Assembly (NCBI GenBank): GCA_963747715.1
Contig: CAVVGB010000001.1
Location: forward strand, 62,001 to 126,000
DNA length: 64,000 bases
Source: CAVVGB01 sp963747715
GTDB taxonomy: Bacteria > Actinomycetota > Thermoleophilia > Gaiellales > Gaiellaceae
Direction: 5' to 3'
Shown piece by piece: positions 51,883 to 60,334 of the stretch. Position 1 is the stretch's first letter, and each line of letters starts with the position of its first letter. Both the position numbers and the translations under genes were made by a program. The notes under the pieces were generated by a model, which was given only the letters and a program-made list of their open reading frames with translations, was not told the DNA's origin and ran no database searches.

Positions 51883-52032
51883 ATGGCGAGCCTCATCTGG
51901 CTCATCGTCTGGCTCGTGCAGGGGACGCCGAACCTCGAATGGTTCGGCACGTGGAACGACTGGTCGGTCGCGCTCCTCGCCTGCATCGTCTTCGACGTCT
52001 TCAGCGGCCGCGAGGTGCGCTCGCGCCGTTGA
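51883..52032 (+). CDS. 49-residue membrane protein
   Basis: The ATG lies directly after the TAG of the previous gene. The product starts MASLIWLIVWLVQGTPNLEW and continues with WSVALLACIVFDVFSG, ending RRSRVE-like with basic residues (REVRSRR). Two short hydrophobic stretches suggest a membrane hairpin or peripheral protein. Trp content is high. Support comes from the operon-style coupling; no family is recognised. Confidence 0.5.
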   Translation: MASLIWLIVWLVQGTPNLEWFGTWNDWSVALLACIVFDVFSGREVRSRR

Positions 52033-52057
52033 CTCGCTCGAAAGGCCGGCTGGGCCG

Positions 52058-52363
52058 CTAGCGGAGCATGCCGCCGAGGGCGCCTTGCACGATGCGGAGC
52101 AGCCAGATGGCGATCAGCAGCGTGTAGACGAGCACCGGCAGGGCAAGCGTGAGAATTCCGGCCATCAGCTGGATCGCGGCCGGGGCGCTGATCGGCAGCA
52201 GGAGGCCGAACGGAAGGAGCTGGGCAAAGACCATCGCCAAAACGAGATGGATCATGATGATGGCCAGACGCTCCGGCTTGAGCTTCGGGAAGCGCACGGA
52301 GATCCACAGCGCGATCGATGCCGCACCAAGCACGAAAAATATCCCGAATACGACGACGCTCAT
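52058..52363 (-). CDS. three-helix membrane protein, 101 aa
   Basis: Hydrophobic segments VVVFGIFFVLGAASIALWIS, LAIIMIHLVLAMVFAQLLP and LMAGILTLALPVLVYTLLIA, with RFPKLKPER in the first loop. Very little polar sequence. It could be a small integral membrane protein of unknown role. It is convergent with the 49-residue gene, 25 bases apart. Confidence 0.7.
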   Translation of the reverse strand: MSVVVFGIFFVLGAASIALWISVRFPKLKPERLAIIMIHLVLAMVFAQLLPFGLLLPISAPAAIQLMAGILTLALPVLVYTLLIAIWLLRIVQGALGGMLR

Positions 52364-52475
52364 CGTGTCCCTTGGACCGCCCTTGGGCTATCGACCGTCG
52401 GAGGAACTCGCTTTAGTGATCCTAGACCTTTTGCCGGATTTCGGCGGATGCTAAACGGAAGTTAGCCCTACCTAC

Positions 52476-52510
52476 GGGCTGGCACCCCAGCCCAGGCCCG
52501 CTCACGGGCC
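52476..52510. terminator. two tandem hairpins downstream of the response regulator gene
   Basis: GGGCTGG-CACC-CCAGCCC (52476-52493) and GGCCCG-CTCA-CGGGCC (52495-52510) lie side by side in the 189-base gap after the leftward kinase-regulator operon. They have no T tract, so they would act as pause or Rho-linked terminators, or as 3' stabilising structures. Apart from them I see nothing in 52364-52552. Confidence 0.4.
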
Positions 52511-52552
52511 CGGGAGGCCCGCTTCGATCCTTGTGCCCTCGCCTGACTCTAG

Positions 52553-53200
52553 CTAATCGTCCGAGCTGAGAAGCGCCAGGACTTGCTTGCGGTCGGTCGC
52601 ATGGAGCTTGCGGAGGATCGCTGCGATGTGGGTTCGAACCGTTGCGCTGGTGATGAAGAGGCGCCCCGCGATGTCGCCGGTGGAGAGGCCCTGACGCATG
52701 AGCTCGAGGACTTCCCATTCGCGACTGGTCAGGTCTACCGGCTGCCGGCGCAGCAGGAAAAGCCGCTTCCGGCGTCCTCGCTCGCGAAACTCGTCGATGA
52801 GTTGGGCGACCAGCGTGCGGGGCATAGCGGCCTCGCCGTTCACCACTCCCCGAATCGCGTCGGGAAGTCGTTCGGGGTTCATGTCCTTCAAAAGGTATCC
52901 CGCCGCTCCGGCGCGAAGGGCATCGAAGAGATCGTCGCTGTTTCGCGAGACCGTCAACATGATCACGGACGTCCCCGGGAGCCGCGAGGAGATCTCGCCG
53001 GCGGCCTCGACGCCACTGCCGGGCATGTGGATGTCCAGAAGGCAGACGTCGGGCTCGTGGCGCAGCGCCTCTTCCACGGCGAGCGCTGCGGTCGCTACCT
53101 CCGCACAGATCTCGAAGCCCTGCCCTTCGAGCGCCCGGGCGACCCCCGCGCGCGTGGGAGGGTGATCGTCCGCCATCACGACACGGATGACCTCACTCAC
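52553..53200 (-). CDS. NarL/LuxR-type response regulator
   Basis: 215 residues. The receiver has acidic pair Asp11-Asp12, phospho-acceptor Asp56 (VCLLDIHMPG), Thr in IMLTVSR and Lys in GYLLKDM. The linker is long and basic (RGRRKRLFLLRRQ). The LuxR domain is LTSREWEVLELMRQGLSTGD then ITSATVRTHIAAILRKL. ATG overlaps the kinase stop (ATGA), so the kinase is the cognate partner. Confidence 0.9.
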   Translation of the reverse strand: MSEVIRVVMADDHPPTRAGVARALEGQGFEICAEVATAALAVEEALRHEPDVCLLDIHMPGSGVEAAGEISSRLPGTSVIMLTVSRNSDDLFDALRAGAAGYLLKDMNPERLPDAIRGVVNGEAAMPRTLVAQLIDEFRERGRRKRLFLLRRQPVDLTSREWEVLELMRQGLSTGDIAGRLFITSATVRTHIAAILRKLHATDRKQVLALLSSDD

Positions 53201-54573
53201 CGGAACACCACCTCGACCGTCGTCCCCGCCCCCGGGTCCGAATCGATCCGGAACTCGGCACCGAGCGCTTGCGCACGTTCTTTCATGCTGATGAGCCCAA
53301 AGCGATCGCGCCTCGCTTCATCCGCATTGAATCCGACCCCGTCGTCGGAGACCTCCACGTGCAGATATCCGTCGTTCGAGAGGCGCACCGTGACCGCATG
53401 GGCGTCGCTGTGACGAGCGGCGTTGAGCACAGCCTCGCGAACGATCCGGAGGAGAGCCTCGCGCCGGGCCGCATCGACCTGAATTCCCTCGGCGACCGAA
53501 AGATGGACGGGGATGCCCGTCCGGTCGCTGATCTCCTCCACCATGTGCTCCAGCGCGGTTTCGATCGGCTGGTCGAGCGGCTCGACGAGTGTGGCGATCG
53601 CGCGTCTCGAGTCATCGAGCGCCCTCTGCGCGACGATCGAGAGCTCGTCGACGATCGTGCCGGGGTTTTGCCGCGTCGCGCGCTGGGCCTGACTCACGAC
53701 GTAGGCGAGCTCCTGGGCGAGCCCGTCGTGCAGGTCGCGCGCGATTCGCCGCCGCTCTTCGAGAATGGCGGCCTCGGCGAACTTGGCCCAGTATCCCCTG
53801 ATCTCCCGCGCTGCGCCGGTCAGCACCAGCGCGTACACACCGAGTCGCAGCGTGTCGCCGATCTGGACCCAGCCGACTACGTCAGATGGATACAGACCCT
53901 CGTTCAGACGTGAGAACGCGGCCAGAACGGCCGCGGCGGCAAACCAGAGCATGAAGTCGTCGCGCTTGCCGCGCTTCGCGAAACCGACGGCGGCGACGAC
54001 GAAGAGTCCCCCGGCAAACAGCTGTGCGACTGAAACGGCCGGGTTCCCGAAGAGCTCCGGACGTCCGGCGGGCGGCGCCGCAACGTCGTCCCAGGCGCCC
54101 AGCTGCGCGAGCCCCGCCGCACTTGCGACGACGCCAAAGCTGACCATGGCGAACAAGAGGGAGACGACGACGAACCGCGCGCGCTTGCCAACGGGCGCCT
54201 CCGGTGCTACCGCCGCCAGAGCGAAGACGAACGCGCCGGCCAGCGCCCCGCAAATCGGAGCCCAAAGCGCAAAGCCCTCTACTTCGGCCTCACCCGACAG
54301 GACGGCGGGCACGGTTCGAAAGAGGATGTTCGTCAGCCCGAAGATGGCAAGGGCGACGACAAGAGTCAGGTCGCTGAGCAGAGCGTTCTGCTGAAAACGC
54401 CCGAAAACGAGGTACGCCGCCAGAAGCGCGATGAGAGACGCCGCCGTCTCGATGGCGATATGCAACGAAAGGCTGCGGTGCCCCCCACCCAGGGCCGGGA
54501 CCGCGACGACGAGCACCGTCAGGGCTGCGCCGATGACGGTCGCACCAGCAATCAAATAGCGGGGCCGCAGCAA
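53197..54573 (-). CDS. multi-span sensor histidine kinase (HisKA_3)
   Basis: About 458 residues from a TTG at 54573; the longer frame to 54708 encodes an unlikely N-terminus and crosses an inverted repeat. Seven or eight hydrophobic segments form a membrane sensor of the 7TM type. The kinase core is LEERRRIARDLHDGLAQELA with His282, N-box REAVLNAARHS and G1 box VSDDGVGF. The ligand is probably small or lipidic because there is no large extracytoplasmic domain. It is coupled to a response regulator; a second one is divergent. Confidence 0.87.
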   Translation of the reverse strand: MLRPRYLIAGATVIGAALTVLVVAVPALGGGHRSLSLHIAIETAASLIALLAAYLVFGRFQQNALLSDLTLVVALAIFGLTNILFRTVPAVLSGEAEVEGFALWAPICGALAGAFVFALAAVAPEAPVGKRARFVVVSLLFAMVSFGVVASAAGLAQLGAWDDVAAPPAGRPELFGNPAVSVAQLFAGGLFVVAAVGFAKRGKRDDFMLWFAAAAVLAAFSRLNEGLYPSDVVGWVQIGDTLRLGVYALVLTGAAREIRGYWAKFAEAAILEERRRIARDLHDGLAQELAYVVSQAQRATRQNPGTIVDELSIVAQRALDDSRRAIATLVEPLDQPIETALEHMVEEISDRTGIPVHLSVAEGIQVDAARREALLRIVREAVLNAARHSDAHAVTVRLSNDGYLHVEVSDDGVGFNADEARRDRFGLISMKERAQALGAEFRIDSDPGAGTTVEVVFR

Positions 54574-54679
54574 TTCTTTGTTCCGCTCACTCCTTATAGG
54601 CGTTTGTCGCGTTTTCCACAAGGGCCCCAATCCTTTTGGGTGGTTTGAAAGACACAAAACCGCGGAGGGGTGTCGTTTC

Positions 54680-54707
54680 TGGGGTGTGGAAAGAAATCCA
54701 CACCCCA
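54680..54707. promoter_or_regulatory. perfect 11-bp inverted repeat between divergent kinase and regulator genes
   Basis: TGGGGTGTGGA-AAGAAA-TCCACACCCCA, a flawless 11-base stem with a six-base spacer. It sits almost exactly midway in the 243-base gap between the kinase start (54573) and the divergent regulator start (54817). It could be an operator for one of the two NarL-type regulators, whose sites are inverted repeats, or an RNA hairpin in either leader. The rest of the gap shows no clear gene. Confidence 0.55.
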
Positions 54708-54816
54708 TAGGTCCAGGGACTTATTGACCCCAAGGCCAAATCGACGGAAGGTAGGCCACCTGTCAAAAACGCGGGCACCGATCGATAGCCAACCGGGGAG
54801 AGGGAGGCGGGAGTCG

Positions 54817-55455
54817 ATGAAGCTTCTAATTGCAGATGATCGCTTGACGATCGAGGGGATACGGCGCGCGCTCGAAGGCGCGGACGGGATCGAGATCGTC
54901 GGTGAGACCTACGCGGGCACGGAAGTCGTTGGGCTCGTGGAAAGGACGAAACCGGACATGCTGCTGCTCGACCTGCGCATGCCTGGTCTGGACGGCTTCG
55001 CCTGTCTCGAGTCGCTGTCCAAGCGCCGGCCGGACATGAAAGTGGTCGTGATCTCGGCGCTTGCCGATCCCGATCACATCGAGAGCACGCTCAAGCGCGG
55101 CGCCTCCGGCTACATCGTCAAGAGCGTCGACCCCGTCGACCTGCCCTCCGCGCTTCGTCAGGCGGCCACGGGCGCAGTGCACTACTCCCTGCGTCCAAAG
55201 GGCTCGCTAACGGGAGTGCGCTCGAGGCACAGCGGCTTGACCGAGCGTGAGGACGCCATCCTGCGGGCGGTAGCTCGCGGTCTGTCCAACCAAGCGATCG
55301 CTCGCGAGCTCTGGGTGACCGAGCAGACGGTCAAGTTCCACCTCCACAACGTGTACCGCAAGCTCGGCGTCAAGAATCGCACCGAAGCTGCGCGCTACGT
55401 CTTCGAGCACGGCCTTGCCGAAAGCGTCGGCCTGGCCGCCCCCGCGCTCACCTAA
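54817..55455 (+). CDS. NarL/LuxR-type response regulator (divergent partner)
   Basis: 212 residues from ATG at 54817 behind GGGAGG. The receiver starts MKLLIADDRLTIEGIRRALE and has Asp52 as phospho-acceptor (LLLDLRMPG), Ser in VVISALA and Lys in YIVKSVD. LuxR domain: LTEREDAILRAVARGLSNQA then VTEQTVKFHLHNVYRKL. Being transcribed away from a kinase that already has a coupled regulator, it may be a second output of the same kinase. Its stop overlaps the convergent membrane gene. Confidence 0.9.
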   Translation: MKLLIADDRLTIEGIRRALEGADGIEIVGETYAGTEVVGLVERTKPDMLLLDLRMPGLDGFACLESLSKRRPDMKVVVISALADPDHIESTLKRGASGYIVKSVDPVDLPSALRQAATGAVHYSLRPKGSLTGVRSRHSGLTEREDAILRAVARGLSNQAIARELWVTEQTVKFHLHNVYRKLGVKNRTEAARYVFEHGLAESVGLAAPALT

Positions 55456-55813
55456 GCTCGCCGAAGCCGATCCGCCCGAGCATGCGGGGACGGCCTCGCC
55501 CGGCGTACCGTCTGGTCGAGCGCGCCAACAGAAGGATCAACATGAGCCCGTTGACGGCGGCGACGGACGCCGCGCGCCAGTCGGGCCACCGGAGCACCCC
55601 GACGACGATGTCCCCCACCGCGACGAAAACGAGGAAGGCCCAGGCCGCCCACACTCCTTGAAGGAGGCCGAAGGTCACGAGGAGGAGCAGAAAGGCTCCT
55701 CCGAGCCAGCGCCCCTGTGATCCCTCGCGGACGAGGGCGACCAGGATCAGCGCCATCACAACGAACGCGTAGGCGACGACGGTGTAGGGCGGACGAACGT
55801 TCAGGAGGCGCAC
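55448..55813 (-). CDS. membrane protein with three to four helices, 121 aa
   Basis: Hydrophobic segments YTVVAYAFVVMALILVALV, WLGGAFLLLLVTFGLLQGVW, AAWAFLVFVAVGDIVVGVL and ASVAAVNGLMLILLLARS, with a basic tail RRYAGRGRPR. An integral membrane protein of unknown function. It overlaps the convergent response regulator by 8 bases and lies 33 bases from the giant repeat protein on the same strand. Confidence 0.7.
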   Translation of the reverse strand: MRLLNVRPPYTVVAYAFVVMALILVALVREGSQGRWLGGAFLLLLVTFGLLQGVWAAWAFLVFVAVGDIVVGVLRWPDWRAASVAAVNGLMLILLLARSTRRYAGRGRPRMLGRIGFGELR

Positions 55814-55846
55814 GACCGACCTATCGGCAGACCGGCTCGCGCCGAC

Positions 55847-58800
55847 CTACGAAATCGTCCAGGTGAAGGTGGCCGGCGAGGCGTCGACGTTCCCCGCAGC
55901 GTCCGTTGCGTAGACCGAGAAGGTGTGTGAGCCTGTCGACAGGCCGCCGTAGCTCTGCAGGCTGCTGCAGGCGCTGAACCCGCCGCCGTCGAGCTCGCAC
56001 CGGAACGTCGAGCCCGCCTCGTTCGAGTCGAAGGCGAAGTCCGCGAACGTGTCGCCCGTGGGATCGCTCGGCCCCGACGAGATCGTCGTCTCGGGTGCCG
56101 TGAGGTCGACTGTCCAGGTACGGCTGTCGCCAGGGCCGGTGTTCCCCGCCCCGTCGATCGCGCGCACGGTGAACGTGTGCGAGCCCTCCGTGAGGGCAGC
56201 CAGGCCGTGGGGGCTCGTGCACGCAGCGAAGGCGCCGCCGTCGAGCCGGCACTCGAACGAGGAGCCCGCCTCGTCGGCCGAAAAGGTGAACGTCGGCTCA
56301 GCGTCGTTACTCGGATCGGAGGGCCCACCGGTGATCGAGGCGGAGGGGGCTGCGGTGTCGATGGTCCAGGTGAAGGAGGCGGAAGTCGCGTCCGTGTTGC
56401 CGAGTCCGTCGGTCGCCCGCACCTGGAACGTATGCGCGCTGTCGCTCAGTCCGCTGTAGCTCCGTGGGCTGGTGCACGAGCTGAACCCGCCGCCGTCCAG
56501 CGCGCATTCGAAGGTGGATCCGGGCTCAGTGGCCGTGAAGGCGAAGGTCGCTGCGGCCGAGGAGCTGGGGTTGCTCGGGGACGCGGTGATGGTCGTGTTC
56601 GGAGCGGCCGTATCGACCGTCCACGTGTGGGCAGCAGGGGTTCCGTCGGTGTTGCCGGCCGGATCGGTCGCGCGCACCTGGAAGGTGTGCGAGCCGTCGG
56701 CCAAGCCTGCGTAAGCCTGCGGGCTCGTGCAGGCGGCGAAGGCGCCGCCGTCGAGCGCGCATTCGAAGGTGGATCCAGGCTCAGTGGCCGTGAAGGACAA
56801 GCTCGCTGCGGTCGAGGAGGTCGGGTTGCTCGGCGACGCCGTGATGGTCGTGTTCGGGGCGCCGGTGTCCACCGTCCAGGTGTACGTCGCCGGCGTCGCA
56901 TCGACGTTCCCAGCCACGTCGATGGCCCGCACGCTGAAGGTGTGCGAGCCGTCGGTCAACGCGATGTAGCTGCGCGGGCTCGTGCACGCGGCGAAGGCGC
57001 CGGCGTCGAGGCGACACTCAAAGGTCCCGGGCTCCGTCGAAGTGAAGCTGAAAGCGGCGCTCGAGGAGTTCGACAGGGCCGGTGGGTTGGCCGTAATCGT
57101 CGTGTTGGGAGCGAGCGCGTCCACGGTCCACGTGTGTGCCGCGGGAGTCGCGTCGACGTTTCCGGCGGGATCGGTGGCGCGCACTCGGAAGGTGTGGGAT
57201 CCGCTCGCGAGGCCGGTGTAGGGCTTCGGGCTCGTGCACGCCGCGAACCCGCCTCCGTCGAGCTCGCACTCGAAGGTGGAGCCGGCCTGGGTGGAGGTGA
57301 AGGTGAAGCTGACGGACGCCGTGCTCGGGCTCGTCGGGGCCACGGTGATCGTCGTGTCGGGGGGCGAGTTGTCGACCACAACGGTCTGCTTGGCGGAGTT
57401 GAGGATGTTTCCGGCCGCGTCCGTCGCACGCGCGAGTACCTGGTAGGTGCCGTCGACCGGCTGGCCGGCCCAGGTGACCGGGTAGCTCGGGCCAGCCGAG
57501 CTCGAGCCGATCAAGACGGTGGGCGTACAGGAAGCTCCCGCGCAATAGAAGTACGACAGCGACACGATCCCGGAGAGAGCGTCCGTCGCCGTGCCGCTCA
57601 GAGCCTGGCCGTTCCGGATCTGCGCGGGAAGCAGGTTCAGCGCCACGGAGCTCGGAGGCGTCTTGTCGATGCGGATCTGGGTCCCTGCGGTCTTCACGGC
57701 CTCGGCGTTGGCGACGTTGTCGACCGAGAAGTACTTGACCGTGTACACACCGTCCGCGGTAAGGGCGACCGATGTCCCCTGCGGAGACGCCGTCGTCGGC
57801 GTCGCGCCATTCGAGGTGTAGTGCGTCGCCGCGACCCCGGAGCCGGCCCCGTCGGACGGCGTCAAGGTAACCGTCTGATTCGTGTTCTTCCAGGCCGAGC
57901 CGATCGCGGCCGTGTTGTCCGTCGTCGTCGGCGCAGCCGAGTCGGGCCCGACCGCGAAGGTGGCGCTCGATGTATTTCCGACGTTGTCGCGCACGGTCAC
58001 CGTGAGCGCCGTGTTGTTGAGGGTGGCGCCGGTGACCCACGAATAGACCCTGGAATAGGGCGAGGTGGTGTCGGAGACGATTCCGGTCGGTGTGAACCCA
58101 CCGCTGAGGCCCGGGAAGTCAACCCGCTGCACCCCGGCGCCGCCGTCACTCGTCGTCGCGGTGACCGTCAGGCTCCCGCCCGCGCCGGCCGGGCGGTAGA
58201 AGAACGACGTCCCCGTCACGTGGCTGTCCGTCGTCGGTTCGAGGAGCGAGAGGACCGGCAGCGTTGGCGCCGTGTTGTCGATGCTCAGCTGTACGGTGAC
58301 GCTTCCCAGCGCAGTCGACTGATAGTCGACCAGGATCGTGTGCGTACCCGTGACTGTCAGGCGGGTGTAGACCTTCCCGCCGGTGATCGCGATGGCCTTT
58401 GGCGAGACGAGAGTCGTGCCGTCCGGCTTGAGGATCGAAACCGCCGTCGCACAGCAGGCCGGGCCGATGGTGACGACCAGGCCGTCGCCCGCCGTGCCCG
58501 CGAACGTAAGCCGCGCGTTCTGTCCGGCGGACGTGGTCGTCACGGTAACGGGCGGCCCGCCCGGCGTTATCGTCGCGCTGACGTCTGCCGGGACCAGGTA
58601 GAGCGTAAGCGTCATTGTTCCCGTCGACGTCCCTTGCGGATCGACGAGGACCGTGTACGTGCCCGTGACCGGCAAGGTCTTCGCGTCCATGAACTTCTCG
58701 ACCGTGCCCACGCCGATCGGAGAGACGAGAATGGTTCCGTCTGGCTTGAGGATGGAGACGTTCGCGGTGCAACACGTTGCGGGCGCGTACTTCATCTTCA

Positions 58801-60319
58801 TGCTGATCGCCTGGCCCGCGGTCCCCGAGAACGTCAAGCGCGCGTTCTGAGACGCCGTGGTCGTCGTGACGGTGACGGGATTCCCGTCCGGGAGAATCGA
58901 GCCGGTCACGTCGGGGGCGACATCCTGGAGCGTCAGCGTGGCGCTGCCCGTGGCGAAGCTCTGCGGGTCGACGAGAACCGTGTAGACCCCTGCGAGCGGA
59001 AGGACGCTCGGGGTGAGCGTTCCGCCGCTCGTTCCGAGCGTGAGTGACTTGAGCGCCGTTCCATCCGGTCGCAGGAGCGAGACCTTGGTGCTACCGGTCG
59101 GCGACGGTCCGATCGTGACTCCGGTGACCCGCACTCCTACCTGCTGCCCGGCGGCGCCCGTGAAGGTTGCTCTTGCGTTTTGCCCGGGTGTGGTGGTCGT
59201 CACCGTGAGGGGTGCCGTGAACGTGATCGGGGCCACGACGTCTGCGGGCACGTCGTAAAGCGTGAGCGTGACGCTCCCCGTCGCCGCACTCTGTGGATCG
59301 ACGGCGATCGTGTAGGTGCCCGCCGCCGGCAGCACCTTCAGGTCCACGAAGCCGCCGATCGACGAGTAGTTCGCCGCGGTCGCGAGCGCCGTCCCGTCGG
59401 GCTTCGTGATCGAGATCCTGGCCGTGTCCGCCGCGGTCGTAAGGCTGACCGGCCCGATCTTGAGGCTTACGCGCTGGTTGACGGCGCCCGTAAAGGCCGC
59501 CTTGGCGTTCTGCCCCGGGACGGTCGTCGTCAGCGTGAGCGGGGCGCCCCCCGGCGTGATCGGAGTGACGACGTCCGGGGGAATGTCGTAGAGCGTCAGC
59601 GTCATCCCGCCGGTCGACGACGTCAGGGGGTCGATGACCACGTTGTACGTTCCGGCCGTCGGCAGCAGCGCCTCGAGGAACGCGCCGCGGGTGCCGACGT
59701 TCATCGGAGCGACGAGCGTCGTCCCGTCCGGCTTGAGGAGTGAGACCTTTGTGCTCGCCGTCGCGGACGTCCCGATGGTTACGTTGGTCATCTTGAGGCC
59801 GATGCGATTGCCGGCGCTTCCCGGGAAGGTCGCCAGGGCGTTCTGACCGGGCGTCGTGGTCGCGACCGTGACAGGCGCCCCACCCGGGGTCGTTGCGACC
59901 GCGGCATCGAGCGGGACGTCGTAGAGCGTCACGACCATGCTTCCGGTGACCGTTCCCTGGGGGTCGATGAAGATGCGGTAGGCGCCGGAGACGGGGAGCG
60001 TCTTCACATCCAGAAAACCGCCGTTTCGACCCACGTTCGTGGGCGCGACGAGGTTGGTGCCGTCGGGCCTGCGGACCGAGACCTTCGTGCTGCAGCAGGT
60101 CGAGGTGCCGAAGGTGACGCTGCTCAGCTTGACGCTGATCCGCGCTCCGGCCGTGCCGTTGAAGTTGACGTTGATGTTCTCGTCCGCGGCCGTCGTGGCC
60201 ACGGTCACGGGCGCCCCGCCGGGGACGATCGTGTACGAGGATGCCACGCTCCCACTCGGGACTGCCAGGACAGCCGCGAGGAGGAGGACAGGGAGTGCGA
60301 AGCGGATGCCTCGTCGCAC
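55847..60319 (-). CDS. giant secreted repeat protein, 1490 aa, in the Tad locus
   Basis: Signal peptide MRRGIRFALPVLLLAAVLAV then PSGSVASS. Residues about 33-690 hold six repeats of roughly 110 residues, each with PGGxPVTVTTT, a STKVSLLKPDGT block, a GTYTVLVDPQ block and LTLYDVPADV; these resemble pre-peptidase-type beta-sandwiches. Vicinal Cys pairs occur in repeats 1, 5 and 6. About 690-985 are Ig-like/bacterial adhesin domains. About 986-1490 are six repeats of about 84 residues with FECALDGGxFxxCTSP (a Cys pair each) and SHTFxVRATDxAGN. No catalytic motif or sorting signal. It follows tadC by 15 bases and is probably an exported surface adhesin or matrix protein. Confidence 0.85.
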   Translation of the reverse strand: MRRGIRFALPVLLLAAVLAVPSGSVASSYTIVPGGAPVTVATTAADENINVNFNGTAGARISVKLSSVTFGTSTCCSTKVSVRRPDGTNLVAPTNVGRNGGFLDVKTLPVSGAYRIFIDPQGTVTGSMVVTLYDVPLDAAVATTPGGAPVTVATTTPGQNALATFPGSAGNRIGLKMTNVTIGTSATASTKVSLLKPDGTTLVAPMNVGTRGAFLEALLPTAGTYNVVIDPLTSSTGGMTLTLYDIPPDVVTPITPGGAPLTLTTTVPGQNAKAAFTGAVNQRVSLKIGPVSLTTAADTARISITKPDGTALATAANYSSIGGFVDLKVLPAAGTYTIAVDPQSAATGSVTLTLYDVPADVVAPITFTAPLTVTTTTPGQNARATFTGAAGQQVGVRVTGVTIGPSPTGSTKVSLLRPDGTALKSLTLGTSGGTLTPSVLPLAGVYTVLVDPQSFATGSATLTLQDVAPDVTGSILPDGNPVTVTTTTASQNARLTFSGTAGQAISMKMKYAPATCCTANVSILKPDGTILVSPIGVGTVEKFMDAKTLPVTGTYTVLVDPQGTSTGTMTLTLYLVPADVSATITPGGPPVTVTTTSAGQNARLTFAGTAGDGLVVTIGPACCATAVSILKPDGTTLVSPKAIAITGGKVYTRLTVTGTHTILVDYQSTALGSVTVQLSIDNTAPTLPVLSLLEPTTDSHVTGTSFFYRPAGAGGSLTVTATTSDGGAGVQRVDFPGLSGGFTPTGIVSDTTSPYSRVYSWVTGATLNNTALTVTVRDNVGNTSSATFAVGPDSAAPTTTDNTAAIGSAWKNTNQTVTLTPSDGAGSGVAATHYTSNGATPTTASPQGTSVALTADGVYTVKYFSVDNVANAEAVKTAGTQIRIDKTPPSSVALNLLPAQIRNGQALSGTATDALSGIVSLSYFYCAGASCTPTVLIGSSSAGPSYPVTWAGQPVDGTYQVLARATDAAGNILNSAKQTVVVDNSPPDTTITVAPTSPSTASVSFTFTSTQAGSTFECELDGGGFAACTSPKPYTGLASGSHTFRVRATDPAGNVDATPAAHTWTVDALAPNTTITANPPALSNSSSAAFSFTSTEPGTFECRLDAGAFAACTSPRSYIALTDGSHTFSVRAIDVAGNVDATPATYTWTVDTGAPNTTITASPSNPTSSTAASLSFTATEPGSTFECALDGGAFAACTSPQAYAGLADGSHTFQVRATDPAGNTDGTPAAHTWTVDTAAPNTTITASPSNPSSSAAATFAFTATEPGSTFECALDGGGFSSCTSPRSYSGLSDSAHTFQVRATDGLGNTDATSASFTWTIDTAAPSASITGGPSDPSNDAEPTFTFSADEAGSSFECRLDGGAFAACTSPHGLAALTEGSHTFTVRAIDGAGNTGPGDSRTWTVDLTAPETTISSGPSDPTGDTFADFAFDSNEAGSTFRCELDGGGFSACSSLQSYGGLSTGSHTFSVYATDAAGNVDASPATFTWTIS
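55850..57364 (-). repeat. coding tandem repeat, six units of about 84 codons
   Basis: Direct repeats of about 250 bases encoding the C-terminal domains of the giant secreted protein. The most similar are the third and fourth (APNTTITASPSNP starts). The high similarity makes this stretch prone to unit gain or loss by recombination and to assembly collapse. Confidence 0.75.
58249..60223 (-). repeat. coding tandem repeat, six units of about 110 codons
   Basis: Six more diverged units of roughly 330 bases encoding the N-terminal sandwich domains of the giant secreted protein. Shared blocks are PGGxPVTV, LLKPDGTxLV and TLYDVPADV. Units 1, 5 and 6 encode vicinal cysteines, the others do not, suggesting two sub-types. 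Confidence 0.7.
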
Positions 60320-60334
60320 GACCGGCCCCGCTCC

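Noticed and set aside
55850..60223. Long direct repeats considered as a CRISPR array
   Set aside because: Units are 250-330 bases, in frame, and encode protein domains of one ORF.
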